Positions 10,754 through 23,500 of a DNA stretch of 64,000 nucleotides are shown here, piece by piece; positions within the stretch are counted from its first letter, which is position 1, and each line of letters opens with the position of its first letter. A program made the translations under genes and the position numbers. Origin of the DNA: Patescibacteria group bacterium (lineage in GTDB: Bacteria > Patescibacteriota > Gracilibacteria > Absconditabacterales > Absconditicoccaceae); assembly GCA_022705745.1 (NCBI GenBank), contig JAKJDW010000001.1, positions 23,209-87,208 of the forward strand. The letters are read 5' to 3'. The notes beneath the pieces are model-generated. The model saw only the letters and a list, made by a program, of their open reading frames with translations, ran no database searches and was not told where the DNA came from.

Positions 10754-11656
10754 TTATTCTAAATATGTATTTGCCAAAAATCACGGAATCGCTTGACCGT
10801 AAATTGCTTGTAATCCGACAGATCTATTTAAGTAGTGTCCAATACTGGAAATATAGAAATTCATTGTAGGAAGATAAACATTTTGAGAAACTCATCAAAA
10901 TATTACATTGTCTGAATGAATACAGAAAGATAAATCATCTGTATCATCTGCATTTGAGATAAGTAAAAATGATGGGAATTTGCCTTTATCTAATAATTCT
11001 GATCAATAAAATTCATCAAATTCATCAAAATATATTTTCAAAACATCTGTACTTGTTTCGTGGGATTTTATTAGTAAATAATCTTTTTCAACACTATCAC
11101 CAGATAAAATAATTAATCATAAATTTATTTTTCATTTATAATCTTGATTTTGGATAAACTCCAGACCTTTTCTGTATTTCAACAAATCAAAATTATATTC
11201 TGGTGGTGAAAAAGTATCTAAATTGGATGAAACTTGTTTTTGTGAAAACATAGGAAGGACAAAAGATTCTCTTGATTTGAGCAAGAAAGCTGTATCATCG
11301 TCACATTCCTTAGATAGCCAAAACTTGTCAGATAAGTACTTAGTTTTTCATTGTATGTTTACATCAAATCAACAATATTCGCAATCAAAATTATTTAAAA
11401 ATATAGGACTTGATCCAGATAAGGTATTGGAGAATCAAATTCAAGAATTATCTATTTCAGTTAAAGACAGTTCCAATCATGCTTTTGCAAAATAGTATGA
11501 TTTATGGTAAGAGTAGGTTTCATTTGTATATGAAACCATTTGCTTCAAGAAATTCATCGTTAATAATCATATCATTGATGAGGCTAGTAAAACCAAGATT
11601 ATCAATATACTGATATGTCATTTTATTTTTTTCTGTATTTGGAATAAGTTTTTCAT
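10754..11656 (-). CDS. PilX-like pilus assembly protein
   Basis: A 300-residue protein, last gene of the pilus operon. Residues 13-32 are a hydrophobic helix (ISILIILVLLASSMIGLLTM) followed by TNETYSYHKSYYFAKAGLEL. The YFAKAGLELSL pattern after the helix is typical of PilX/minor pseudopilin proteins. No normal prepilin cleavage site (G/FT.xE) is evident. A CxxC pair (DCEYCG) lies near residue 98. It begins 8 bases after the stop of the preceding prepilin gene, so it is probably translationally linked. The stop at 10754 is TAA. Confidence 0.65.
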
Positions 11657-11664
11657 ACAAAAAG

Positions 11665-12282
11665 TTAGATATTAAAAAACTGTTGGATAAATAATGTAAC
11701 ATTTGAGGATCGGTTTGCTGGACTATATCATTTGGAATAAAAGTTACTAAAAAACCAAAAACCATGGTCATGCAAACATGCTAAATAATTACTTTCACAT
11801 AAAGCTGTATTATTGATATAAGCCTGACTATCTGCATAAGGAATAATTTTGAAAATTACTTTTGATATATAAACAGTAGATTCTGTTATTCTTGTAAACT
11901 TTCAATCCTTTTCTACAACGAGATAACATGGTTTTTGTAAATCAGATGGTGTTGGAGCTGTCTCTAATGCTATACAAGCGCCCGTGGAGTAAACAGAAAA
12001 CTTTCCGTCCTCTCAGCTTAGATATAAAACATCCGTGATTCACTTTGTTGGATGTAAATCTATACCTTGTTGGGAATACTTGTGGTAATCTATTTTATTT
12101 TTATTGGCAAAGTTTTGTAATGTTTCTGAGACGAAAAGCACCTCTTGATTAAGAAATTTTTGCTGTTCGACTCTGAAAGAAATTTGAGAAATGGTAATAT
12201 ATGTTCTGAACAAAACTCATACTAAAATACCAATAATTATGGTAACTATAAGGATTTCTGTTAGGGTAAATGCTTTTTTCAT
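11665..12282 (-). CDS. type IV prepilin-like protein
   Basis: A 205-residue prepilin. The N-terminal class III signal is MKKAFTLTEILIVTIIIGIL with Glu at +5 of the mature form and a following hydrophobic helix. The rest is a pilin head with cysteines at GACIAL, KPCYLV and ALCESNYLACL and a C-terminal SNVTLFIQQFFN. The ATG follows the stop of the preceding gene without a gap (TAAATG). A second frame overlapping its 3' end is a shadow. The head shows no obvious resemblance to the other prepilins in the operon. Confidence 0.82.
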
Positions 12283-12936
12283 TTAGTAATTTCAAATAAA
12301 ACTTTCAAAAACAACTTCACCAGTATATGCTCATTTCATATATAAAACATGAGATTCTACTTTCAAAATTTTATCGGGAGGCAATACCATATTATTCTCT
12401 TTTATGGTTTTAAATGATAAATATCTGGCAAAATATGTTTCTTTATCCGTATTGCCAGTAGAATGACCATACCGAAGCAGTCAATTATTGTTGTGAAGCA
12501 AAAACAATCTACTTTTGTCAAAATTATCAACAAAACTATTGGATATTTGGAAATTATCATAATTTAAATAATTTTTGGAATCAAATCAAATTTTGAGAGC
12601 ATTCCCTGTTCAAAAATATCATTCACAAATAATATCTTCAAAGTCTGACTGGGTGGCTTTACGAATTTTATTTGATAATTCTTCTGCTGTCCGACGATAC
12701 ATTTCGTCATTCATCAAGCAATTCCAAGAAAGTTTTTTTTCTATATTAGCATCCCTAAGATTGTAAACCAACTCTATTCACTCTTTGGCTAATAAGGTTG
12801 CTTGAAGTCTTAAATTATTGCGATCCATGGATTTTAAATTATTTGTAACCAAGCTTAAAACTGCCAAAATTCCAACGGAAAATATGACAATAGCGATCAT
12901 AACCTCTATAAAAGTGAAAGCATATTTTTTTTTCAT
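12283..12936 (-). CDS. PilV-like prepilin
   Basis: A 217-residue minor-pilin type protein beginning MKKKYAFTFIEVMIAIVIFS, the FxxIEVMIAxxIF signature of PilV/GspI. A block QATLLAKEGIELVYNLRD follows the helix, as in PilV proteins. The remainder is an unassigned globular head. It sits directly upstream of another prepilin. About 540 bases of repeat-rich, gene-free DNA separate it from the next upstream pilus gene, unusual within one operon. Confidence 0.8.
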
Positions 12937-13082
12937 AAAAAATTTTTTAATTAAAACATAGTACTTATAAAAAACTTTACAAACTTATCAAGTAAAAAAT
13001 TGTTAATTATTATTTGGGATATAAAAATTATTCCCCATCCAATAATTGTTAAAATAATGGATTGATAAAAAATCATTTCATC

Positions 13083-13470
13083 ATTCATCCCACCAAGTCC
13101 TGTAAGTCCCGTAAAACTACGGGATAGTACTATGTGGCTGGGCAGGCATTTATCATTTTATCACTTTATCACTTCATCATTTTAACATTTTATCACTTTA
13201 TCATTTTATCATTTTATCACTTTATCATTCACCCCGCTAAGCGGGGCAAGTTTCATCATTTTATCATTTTATCACTTTATCATTTTATCACTTTAACATT
13301 CACCCCGCTAAGCGGGGCAAGTTTCATCATTTTATCATGAGCGAAGCGAATATTTATCACTTTAACATTTTATCATTCACCCCGCTAAGCGGGGCAAGTT
13401 TCATCATTTTATCATGAGCGAAGCGAATATTTATCACTTTAACATTTTATCATTTTATCACAAACGAAGT
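13083..13470. repeat. 8-bp satellite array with embedded palindromes
   Basis: Dozens of imperfect copies of an 8-mer (atcatttt, atcacttt, variants aacatttt, atcacttc). The run is punctuated three times by the palindrome ccccgctaagcgggg and by gagcgaagcgaa. The 12937-13082 part before it holds only AT-rich DNA and a small palindrome (gtcccgtaaaactacgggat). The same satellite appears at 14040-14150 and 51398-51672. No gene is supported here; open frames through it are artefacts of the repeat. Confidence 0.85.
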
Positions 13471-13476
13471 TCGTTT

Positions 13477-14004
13477 TTAAATCTCTGAACAGGAAATTGT
13501 TTTTATTTTGCAGTTATTTGATTCTATTGAAAAACAATATTTTTTAGCATCATTTACTAAAATTCAAATTTTTAAATTTTTTCAATCATTATTATCTTTG
13601 TTGGTAATTGTACATCACAATGTGTAAGGCTTCATAAAAATATTTGCTTCTGTGGTAGTATCTCAATCCAAAATAATTTCGTTAATCTGGTAGTGTCATC
13701 ATTCTGTAGTAGTTGCTCTGGTATCTATCGCAGAATCATGATTGTGATAAGAATAAGTAAAATGATCTTCTTCCAATACGAAATTTATTTTTAGATCTTG
13801 GTAAATTTTTCAAAAATGGTAGTTTGTCATATTATTTTGTGCTTGTAATGAAGAAAAATTAGCCACAAATTGTTCTTGAATATTTTTATTGTTTAAAAAA
13901 CTGATACGATCTCAGCTAAACTTCATAGTAGTAGCCATCAAAATTCAAATAATTGCGATAACTATAAGAAGTTCTATTATGGTAAACGCTTTCAATTTTT
14001 TCAT
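13477..14004 (-). CDS. type IV prepilin
   Basis: A 175-residue prepilin starting MKKLKAFTIIELLIVIAIIG, a textbook FTxIELLIVIAIIG signal with Glu+5. The mature head has paired cysteines (TLGCTITN, KKYCFSIESNNC, TISCSEI) near the C-terminus, like a pilin D-region. This is the most pilin-like sequence of the set and may be the major or a major-like subunit. The satellite array begins immediately after its stop codon and another copy sits just upstream of its start. Confidence 0.85.
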
Positions 14005-14039
14005 ATTCTGGATTATTAATTTGTAAAGCTTATAATTGA

Positions 14040-14150
14040 CAATGAACAACTTATCACTTTATCATTTTATCGTGAGCAAAGCGAACAATTTATCACTTTA
14101 TCGTGAGCGAAGCGAACTTTTTATCACTTTATCGCGAGCAAAGCGAGCTT
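14040..14150. repeat. 8-bp satellite, second array
   Basis: About a dozen 8-mer units (atcacttt, atcatttt) with three gagc(g/a)aagcga(a/g) insertions, filling the gap between pilC and the prepilin gene downstream of it. Confidence 0.8.
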
Positions 14151-14151
14151 T

Positions 14152-15288
14152 TTACATTCCTGCTCATTCCATAATTTGTAAAATCAAACCAAACACTCAT
14201 GAAGCCACTATTACTACGATAATTCCGATTAAGACAAGCATAATCGGCTCAATTACTTTTGACAAGCTATTTATTATCATATTTAATTCTTCTTGATACA
14301 TTTTTAGTATATTATCTACCGAATTATCTAAGTTTGCTGTTTCTTCTCAGACTTTTATCAATACTGAAACATTTCATGGAATTAAATTAGTTTCATGCTT
14401 CAAAGAATCATATATTTTTTCTCATCTTTGTAATCATGCCAAAACTCTTTCTATCATAGTTTGATATGGAGAGATATGTAAAATGTCTCTTAAAGTTTTG
14501 AATGTTTCTACATAATTCATCCCTGAAACTAGCATTAGTTTCATATATCTACATCGTCTAACTAAATAGTAATACTTGGTCATTCTACCCACAACAGGAA
14601 TAGAAAAAAGGATTTTGAATTGGGTTTTTTTTCAAAAATCTGTGGAAAAAAACAACCATAATATGAGTAAAAACACAATAAACACATACATGATATATTT
14701 CCAATTTTCTACAAAAAAATCTGACATGTTTTTTAAAAGTTTGGTCATTGCTGGTAATTCTAGTCATTGAAAGCTATTAGCAACATCAAATACACTAGGA
14801 AGGACAAAACCAAAAAGAGCAAATACCGCGATAACAGCTATTATAATTAGTATTATTGGATAAATTAATGCTCATATATACTTATTTTTTATTTCTTTTA
14901 TATATTCATATTCTGTCGCCAAAGACTCCAAAACTATGGATAAATTCCCTGATTTTTCTCAAGCTCTGACTACACTATAGTCTCACTCATCAAAATAATC
15001 TGGCAATCTGTTTAGTGCATAAGACAAACTTTTTCATAATTCTAAATATTTTTTTACTCAGATAGAAATCTCTTTTACGGCATAGTTATGTGTACTATTG
15101 TAGATTGTATCAACTGCCTGTACTAAACCAACTCATCATTTCAACATATATGCCAGTTCTTTAAAAAAGAAAATCTTATCCTTGGTACCAAAGCTCGATT
15201 TATCTCTAGATTTTAGAAAATGAACTATTGTATTATCAACAGAATGTTTTTTATATTCAATATTTTTTGGGGTAAAAAGATTTATCAT
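14152..15288 (-). CDS. pilC: type IV pilus inner-membrane platform protein PilC
   Basis: A 378-residue GspF/PilC protein. It has the two repeated cytoplasmic domains, ELAYMLKGGVGLVQAVDTI and RYMKLMLVSGMNYVETFKTL, each followed by the conserved xxGExSGxL turn (VVRAGEKSGNLSIVLESLA and LIKVGEETANLDNSVDNIL). Three membrane helices lie near residues 155-180, 205-230 and 345-372. It anchors the pilus ATPases, which are not in this window. Its start overlaps the preceding gene junction exactly (stop 15289, start 15288). Confidence 0.88.
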
Positions 15289-16092
15289 TTATTTTGTTTT
15301 ATCGTCATAAAAGTATCAATACATAAATATGCTTGATTCTTGTGGTTCATCATAATTTACGATATCATAATTAATTTTGTCGATCTTATATAAAATACGA
15401 AGTTCTTCTTGAACTGGAATTTTTTTTTCAACATTATCTATAAAAGACATTAAACCATCTTTATCGCTAAACTTAATACTTAATTCTATCGGAACAAAAT
15501 ATAAATTATCATTAAATTCTTCTTTTTCTCAAATAATTATTTTATTTAAAACTCAATTGCTTATCGCAGAATCAGAGCTTAATGAGTCTCTTTTTAATAA
15601 AAATCAATCAATATTTGCTAAAATCTTTTTTTCATCCAAACTCATTTTGTTATTGGACATCTCTGTTAGTAGTAAGTATGACCTAACTACTGAAAAATTG
15701 TTTTTGACTATATCAGGTAACTCTTGGCATCATTCTAGCATATTGACGCAGTTTACTATCTGAGATTCTACATTTTTGATGGTATCAACCAATCATATAT
15801 TAGATTCGTACTTTGTTTTTTTAGTTTGGAAATTAGAGAGTTCTAGCTCTACATCTGACAGCTCAATTTTTGTACTTTCATATCCTTCATAACTAGGTAA
15901 AATATAATTGTATCAAACTATAAAAATTAATAACAATAAAATAATTGTATAAAACTTATATCTCACTCCAATTATTCTGGAAGTTGTGATAGTGCTTTTT
16001 TGGCCTGCTCAATCAGACTCTGATGTAGGAATCAAAGCTTCATTTTCTTGACTTCCTATCAATTTGTTTAGAATTTCTTTATTTTCAGTCAT
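15289..16092 (-). CDS. pilO: PilO-like pilus assembly protein
   Basis: A 267-residue bitopic membrane protein. Residues 1-45 are cytoplasmic (GSQENEALIPTSESDGAG), a helix follows (FYTIILLLLIFIVGYNYIL), then a coiled-coil stretch (TKIELSDVELELSNFQTKK) and a ferredoxin-like outer domain. This architecture and its place between PilN-like and PilC genes support PilO; direct sequence identity is too low to be certain. It overlaps pilN by 14 bases and abuts pilC. Confidence 0.68.
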
Positions 16093-16642
16093 TGTCTATT
16101 ACTTTAGCATTTAAAATAAATTCAAAGTTTCTATCAGAAGCCCTGTTATAGCTTCTAATTGTGATATCTTTGATAAAATCTAGCTCTTGAAATCTTTCCA
16201 ATAGTGCCTTGAAGCCTCATGATGTAGGAGAGTTGTAATATAAGGCCTTTAATGTAGAAACCCTACCTTTTAAAGTAATTTCATCTAAACTTACATTAAA
16301 ATCGGACAAAGTAATAACATCATCAGAATTTGGATCTAAATTTTTTATGTCTTGTAAAATTTGTAATATTTTTGGGATATGCTCAAACCAAGGCATTTCT
16401 GTAATTCTTTCTTCTAAATCATTTACCAATAAAAATTTATCATAACTAGTAGCACTTTCGTATGCTGTAAGTTGTTGCTCTTGTTGTTGTAAAGATTCTC
16501 TGTTTTCATTTATCTGTTTTTGAAGCAAGAAAACTGATACTTTGAGAAAAACTAATCAAAGTACAGAAAGAATTAGTAAAATTACTAATAGTCTGAATGT
16601 TTGTTCTCCACCGCCTTTAATTTTCTTTTGAGATTTTGTCAT
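16079..16642 (-). CDS. pilN: PilN-like pilus assembly protein
   Basis: A 187-residue bitopic protein, first gene of the pilus operon: short basic cytoplasmic tail, helix (LLVILLILSVLGLVFLKVSV), coiled coil (LLQKQINENRESLQQQEQQL) and a C-terminal ferredoxin-like domain (DEITLKGRVSTLKALYYN, FKALLERFQELDFIKDITI) typical of PilN. The end, read through TGA, is VIDNDGK and then TAA, overlapping the start of pilO. No pilM lies upstream; the promoter is immediately before it. Confidence 0.72.
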
Positions 16643-16657
16643 TTGTTTTATTAAAAA

Positions 16658-17038
16658 TTAAACTATATTTAGTATAAATATAAATAAAATATTTGCAAAA
16701 ATATTTGAATAAAAGTGAACAAATACCACCATTCCCCCAAAAATGATGTATAATATAGTAAGAATTACTTTTCAATCATCTTGAATTTTTTCGTGTATAT
16801 ACTCTTCTAATTTGTTGTTACATCTAATCTTTTTGAGATTTTTCTTGGCATGTAACCTCCTAACATAAGCCTTATGTTTAGCTTTACTAGGATTATATTT
16901 ACCTCGTACAGAATTGTTTTTAATTTTATTATTAACTGTCGTATGTGATCTTCAAATTAATCTAGCAATTTCACGCTTAGATTTATTTTGTGCGAGGTAA
17001 ATCATTATCAACTCTCTTTCTTCAATTGTTAAGTACAT
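16658..17038 (-). pseudogene. truncated IS30-family transposase (N-terminal HTH), copy 1
   Basis: A 126-residue frame whose first about 93 residues are the DNA-binding part of an IS30 transposase: MYLTIEERELIMIYLAQNKS, REIARLIGRSHTTVNNKIKN, then PSKAKHKAYVRRLHAKK and KLEEYIHEKIQDDG. In IS30 enzymes a WSPEQI-type motif and the DDE domain follow; here the frame runs into unrelated sequence and stops. It therefore cannot transpose. Residues after about 93 are not conserved in copy 2. A promoter-like TTGAAA..TATAAT precedes the gene in both copies. Confidence 0.75.
16671..16698 (-). promoter_or_regulatory. pilus operon promoter
   Basis: On the minus strand TTGCAA (16698-16693), 16-base spacer, TATACT (16676-16671), ending 29 bases before the pilN start. 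It lies inside the degraded tail of the IS30-like frame. Confidence 0.55.
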
Positions 17039-17114
17039 TAATTTCTCTTGTAAGTTTATAAAGGTAAGAACTATTATAACTATACAAGTGGAAACTTTCA
17101 AATTTTAATTTAGG
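16769..17114. repeat. 346-bp direct repeat, left copy
   Basis: Covers the IS30 fragment plus its upstream region, from ttttcaatcatcttgaa to caaattttaatttagg. The copy at 23814-24159 has the same length and orientation, with three mismatches seen by eye (two near 16800, one near 16925). Together they bracket the giant helicase gene. Confidence 0.9.
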
Positions 17115-17208
17115 AGTCCCGCACCCATTTTTATGTAAAAATCTTTTTTCATGATTAATTCTTTTTCATAGGGGCTACATTGAGTGTTTTTAGGTTAGTA
17201 TTATGCTT

Positions 17209-17248
17209 TCCGAAAGAGTTGGTTTGTGTCAAGCCAACTCTTTTTTAA
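17209..17248 (+). terminator. hairpin terminator in intergenic region
   Basis: AGAGTTGG ... CCAACTCT then TTTTTT. The stretch 17115-17598 holds no gene I can support; about 95 bases upstream of this hairpin might be a short transcript but no promoter stands out. The rest is AT-rich leader of the helicase gene. Confidence 0.65.
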
Positions 17249-17598
17249 AAAATAAAATAGATATCTACTCCTATGATCCTTGATAAATGCTATTAAACGA
17301 AAACTTTAATTGATTATTGATAGAATTTTATCCAAAGAAATGTAAATTATTTAAATTTATGTAAAAAGATATTGATAATAAGATAGAATTGCTTAATAAT
17401 AGAGTAAGAAAAATAATAGATTATGATTAGCTTGTAGAATAGTTAACAAGATATATATATCTTAAAAATATTAACTATATTATGCTTATTTGATTTTTGT
17501 TATACCGTTTTATTTTGAAATGTAGTTCACACCTTAAATCTCACATGTATTTTTCTTTAAAATTTATATCTTTTTTATAAAAGCATATAATAAAGACC

Positions 17599-20500
17599 AT
17601 GAAAATATTGTTTTTTGATATAGAAGTTACTGCTCAAAAGAAGATTGCTAATATTGGAGCTATAGATCAATATTGAAATTTTGTTTATTCTTGAAACGAT
17701 GTTGAGGCTTTTTATAATGAAACCAAAAATTATGATATTTTGGCATGACATAATATTTTGCATCATGATTTAAAATATTTATCAACTACTCATAATATCA
17801 GTACATCATTTTTGGAAAAACCTGTGATTGATACACTTTGGCTTTCATCATTGATTTTTATTAGAAAACCATATCATAAATTAATAAAAGAATATAAGTG
17901 ATGAAATGTTGATCCAAACTATGAAGATGAATTAGATAGTTTTTTTTTAAGACATCAACCTTGATGTGAAGAAGAAAATAATATTGTCAAAAATAATCCT
18001 ATAAATGACTCTCAATTAAGTCTAGCTGTATTTAATAATTGTGTAGAAGAGTTTGCAAATATCAATTCTAACATGCAACAAATTTTATATACATTATTAC
18101 ATACATCAAAACAATTTTGAACATTTTTTGATTATTTAATAGAACAAAATCAATTTACTCCTAAAAAGATAAACTTAAAAAATGAAATATTTAAGATACT
18201 TAACCCATTAATTAAGAAAGAGTTTTTTGATTTAGAGTTATCACAGATTTTGTCTGAAGAATCAGTTTGTTTTGCATATATTCTTAGATTAATAGAACAA
18301 AATTTAAATAGAGATATTTCTATAAATCCAGATTGTTCTATTTTACCAGATCGAATTAATTATACTTTAATCAACAATCATAAAGTATTTTCAAAAATAT
18401 ATAAATACAAAAAATTTAATGCACAAAAAGAATTAAAAAACTGGAATAAAGATTTTACCTTTAGAGAATATGCAAACATTCATTGAGAAAAAATAAAACA
18501 AGAAGATTTAGTTAATTCATGATTTCATTGAGAAGATTTCATTGCAATTTTGGCGACATGAGGATGAAAATCTCTTTGTTTTCAATTGCCCGCATTAGCT
18601 AGAGCTGAATCTTCATGATTTTTAACACTTGTGATATCACCTCTTCAATCATTGATGGATGATCAAGTTTCAAATTTAAAATATAAATATAATAAAACAA
18701 ATGTTTGAGCTTTACACTCAGCTTTGGATCCATTAACTAAAAAAGAGGTTTGTGAAAAAATTGAACATTGATGAATTGATTTGTTATATCTCTCTCCTGA
18801 AATGCTGAGAAGTCCTAGTACTCAAAGATTACTTTCCAAAAGACATATTGATAGATTAGTTATTGATGAAGCTCACTGTTTTAGTAAGCGATGACATGAT
18901 TTCCGTATTGATTACATGTTTATTGCAGATTTTATTAAAGAGTTATGAAAAGAAAAATCTCAATATTTTAACCCAAGCATAAAAGATATTTCTATTTCTT
19001 GTTTCACAGCTACAGCTAAACAAGAAGTAGTTGAAGAAATAAAAACATATTTTAAAAATCATTTTTGAAAGGAATTAAAAGAGTATAAATCAACGGCCAA
19101 AAGAGAAAATTTACACTATGAAGCATATAATGTTGAAAATTGAACAAAGAAGTTTGATACACTTATGGAGATATTAGAAAATAGAGTTGATACAAAATCA
19201 TGCATTATATTTACAAGATATACATGACAAAACAAAAGTATGTGAAGGATGTGAGCAGAAAACCTTACTAGAGCTATTAATGAAAGATTACAACAAGACT
19301 GATACTGACACATCAACGCAGCATTTTTCCATGGTCAATTAGAATGATCAAAAAAAAGAGAGATGATGCAAACATTTATGAGCTGAGAAGTGAATATTAT
19401 CGTAGCTACTAATGCATTTTGAATGTGAGTTGATAAATCTGATGTAAGATATGTGATTCATTATGACTTGCCTTCATCATTGGAAAATTATTTACAGGAA
19501 GCTTGAAGGGCTTGAAGAGATTGAAAAGACTCAAACTGTATAATACTTTATACATCTGATGATTTGGATCAAAATTTACAACTAAATCAATTATCTCAAA
19601 TAAAGAAAGGAGAATTGCAAATGTTATTGAAATACATTAAATATCAATTTCAACAAAAAGGTAAAAAAAGAATTATAAATTCTGCAAAAGAATTTGTAAA
19701 ATATGCATGACGAATTTCAGGAGATTTTGAAGAAGAATATACAAACAATAAATCAATGTGGGAAACAAAAATAAGAACTGCATTATGGTTCTTAGAAAAG
19801 CCATTTCCTAAAGAAAATGATTCATGGTTTATTGAGAGAAAATTTAATAGAACAAGAGTTTTTGCAACTGCAAAATGAAAAAAAACTTATGATTTAACAG
19901 TTGATCAAACGGATGATGATCTTAATAATGCTTTAAAAACTTTAGATGACTATGAACGTAGAGTTATAAACGATATTTATAGCAATATTAGAACTTGAAA
20001 AGTAATGTCTATAGAAGACCTTCCAAATAAAGTTTGATGGCATATTAAAAGAATTCCTTCTGCAGAATGAACTAAAAGTAAAAAATGAATACAAGAATTA
20101 GTTGAAATACTAAGAGAACACAACTTAATAGATAAAGATGAAGAAATTTCTTTATCTTTAAATGTTACATGATGACAAAGTTCAGAAAAAAGATTCCAAG
20201 ATGTATATAATTTTTTTGAGGCCATATTTAGTATTTTTTCAAAAGAATTCTGAAATTTTATTGATAAATGATCTGAACTTGTTTTTGATAAAAAATGAAT
20301 AAATACAGAATTAACACATATGCTATGAAACACAAGCAATATGGGTGAAATTAATAGTTTTTTATATATATTAAAAAATAGATGATATGTTAATATAACA
20401 TTATGAAATACCATGATTAATTATTTGCCATTTAGTGAAATAAAACAAGAATTTAATGATCAATTGTATATTAGTAATAACTTAATAAAGTTACTTTTGG

Positions 20501-23500
20501 ATGAAAATGTTTCAAAAAATCAAAGAGAAAATAAATTCACAATGGATGTTAATTTAAAAATACTTGCAAGAAAATTGTGAGAAAAAATAGGTATAAAAAT
20601 AACCAATATTCAATTGGAAAATGTTTTAAAACTTCTGCATGAGTTTGATATCATAGGTGTTGAATCTGGTTTATTCTTATATTTTACAAGGTTTGAAATT
20701 GAATGATGAAAGCGTCTCAAAACCCCTACAGATGACTGAAAAGAAAAATATAATAATTTGAAGGAAGAGCATTTTGAATCTCTTTCAGATTTTTATAAAA
20801 ACAAAACACAACAAGCACATATTATGGATGAATTTGCTAGAAAAGTTATTGAATATCTCCCTATTAATGCAGTTGAACAATTTGTAAATATATTTGTAGA
20901 TGATTATTTTAATTTGGATTATGAAGGTGAATTTTTGCCAAAATATTTTAAATGAAGAGTAAGTGAAATATCAAGATCAACATCAAAAGCAAAACATGAT
21001 GAAATATGGAATGTTTCAGATGAGCAGAAAGAAATTCTTGAGTCTAAAAATAATCTATTAGTCATTGCTTGACCATGATCTGGTAAAACAAAATCTTTAG
21101 TACATAAAGTTGCCAATTTAGTAATGGAAGAGTGAGTAAGTAAGGATGAATTTCTTCTGCTTACATTTATGAGATCGGCAAAGTTTGAGTTAAAAAACAG
21201 AATTATAAAACTTATTTGAAATCAATGATATGCTTTAAAAATCCACACATTTCACTGATTTGCATATGAGTTGTTGGGAAAAAATCCCTTGAAAGATGAT
21301 TATGATAATGAAAATTGAAATAGTGATAATATAATTAAAGATGCTGTAACATATTTAAATGAAAATAAAGATTTACAGTTACCATATAGAGTAATTATGT
21401 TAGATGAGTTTCAAGATATTTGAGGAACATATTTTGGGTTTATTGAAGCAATTAGTAAAAGATCATCTTTTAATGAAAACAAAATTAGAGTTATAGCTAC
21501 CGGAGATGATGATCAAAGTATTATGGAATTTGCATGATGAGACATTCAATATATTCAAAATTTTCAAAAAGAATATAATGCTGATTCTGTGATTTTATCT
21601 AAAAATTTTAGATCTACTCAGCCATTAATAGATTATACTACAATGTTTATAAAAACTATAAAAAATAGATTAAAACAATGAACTAAATTAACATCATGAC
21701 GCATTATGGATATTTTTCAATGACAATCTAAAATTGAAGCATGGAATTGTAAATGAAATTATCTTTTTGGAGTAAAAGATGCTCTTGAATCAATTAAATC
21801 TACAACTAAAAGAGAAACGACAGCGATTATCTGTAATGAAAACGAAACTGTATTACAAATAAATCATATTTTACAAAAAAAATGAATTAAAGCTCAAATT
21901 CTATTATGAGATCAATGATATAAGCTAAGAGATGCTTTGGAGTTGAGATATTTTTTAGAGATTTGTAACGATACTACTTGAGACAAATTAACAAAAGAAA
22001 ATATTTGGGATAAATATAATTCTGTAATTGCGAATTTTTGAGAAAATAAAAACACAGAAACTTTAAAAAAAATAATAAATACAATTATTGATACAAATAG
22101 TTCTATCTATCCAAAAATAGTAGAGGACTTTATGATTGATTTTAAAGATGAAGCAGATTTAATTGACAATGAACATCAATTATTTGTCTCAACATTTCAT
22201 AAAGCAAAATGAAGAGAATTTGATAATGTAATTATTTGTTTTGATCCTCATAAAAATTGGAATGAAAAATTTACTGATGATAATACTAGAAATAGTAATA
22301 TAAGGCTTATTTACGTATGAATGACAAGAGCAAAAAATAATCTTATTTTATTGTGAAATACGGATAATAATAGATATTTTAATTTTTTATATAACAAATC
22401 TCCAATTAAAGAGGAAAAAGTTTATGATAATGAAGATACAAATGAAATTTCAGTAATTACAACTTTATCAGATACATATATATCTTTTAATGATGATAAA
22501 GTTATTAAAGATCCAATGATATGAGCTGAAATTGATTACAGTGAAAATATTAAAAAATGAAACTGAGTTATAGATTATATATGGGAATGAAAAGTTATTC
22601 AACAAAGTTCAAAAAGCTTGCTGCCATACAAAATAAACAAGTGGCTTAAAAAATGATATTATATAGCATGAACGAAAATATATCAAAAAATATTATACCG
22701 TCCACGTTGAGATGATAAAGAACATCTTGTATTTCTTTTTGATATTTCTCTAAAAATGTTGCCAACAGAATTTAAAGAAATAGAAGAGGCAAGAGTTAAA
22801 ATAAAAGGATTAGAACAACAAATTTCGATAATTCAACAACAAGATTGATTGTCGAATACTAATCTTCAGGACATAATAAAAGAAAGAGATAATCAAATAC
22901 AAATATTACAAGAAAAAACTCAACAATTAGAAAAAAAATTAGAAGCGGCACAGGAAGATATTAAGAATCGTGAAAAGGCCATAGATGATAATAGATTAAA
23001 GATAAAGGAATTAGAACATAATTTATGAGAGCTCGAAAAAGAGAAAGAAATAGCGAGTTGAAAGATTACAAAATTAGAAAAGAGTTTAGCAAAAGCTCAA
23101 TCAGGATGAGATAAAAAAGTAGAAAAAAATTATGAAGACAAATTATTAAAAGCTCAAAATGATTTTAAAAACTTAGACAAAAAATTTAATGATATTTATC
23201 AGAAAAAATTATTACATGAAGAAAAAAATAAGGAATTAGAAACTGAAAATCAGAATTTAAAAAACGAAAACGCGGAATTGCAAAAGAAAGTGAGTGATAG
23301 TATATGAAGAGATTTTATGTGAGAACCAAAAAAGGCTGATGATTATGTTACATCGTTAATACAATCAGCAAAGACACAGGTTATATTAGTGGATCCTTAT
23401 GTGGATAGTGTAACAATTTCTCGTTTATCTAAAAGATGAAATTGAGTAAAAGCAGTAGTATATTGTTCAAATATCAAATTGTCAGAATGACAAACTAAAG

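Noticed and set aside
11520..11771. Overlapping minus-strand frame MTMVFGFLVTFIPND
   Set aside because: It is a shifted shadow across the end of a prepilin gene and the start of the next; the pilin frame carries family-typical sequence.
13134..13340. Open frames such as MAGQAFIILSLYHFIIL
   Set aside because: They are produced by the 8-bp satellite repeat; no start signals or family.
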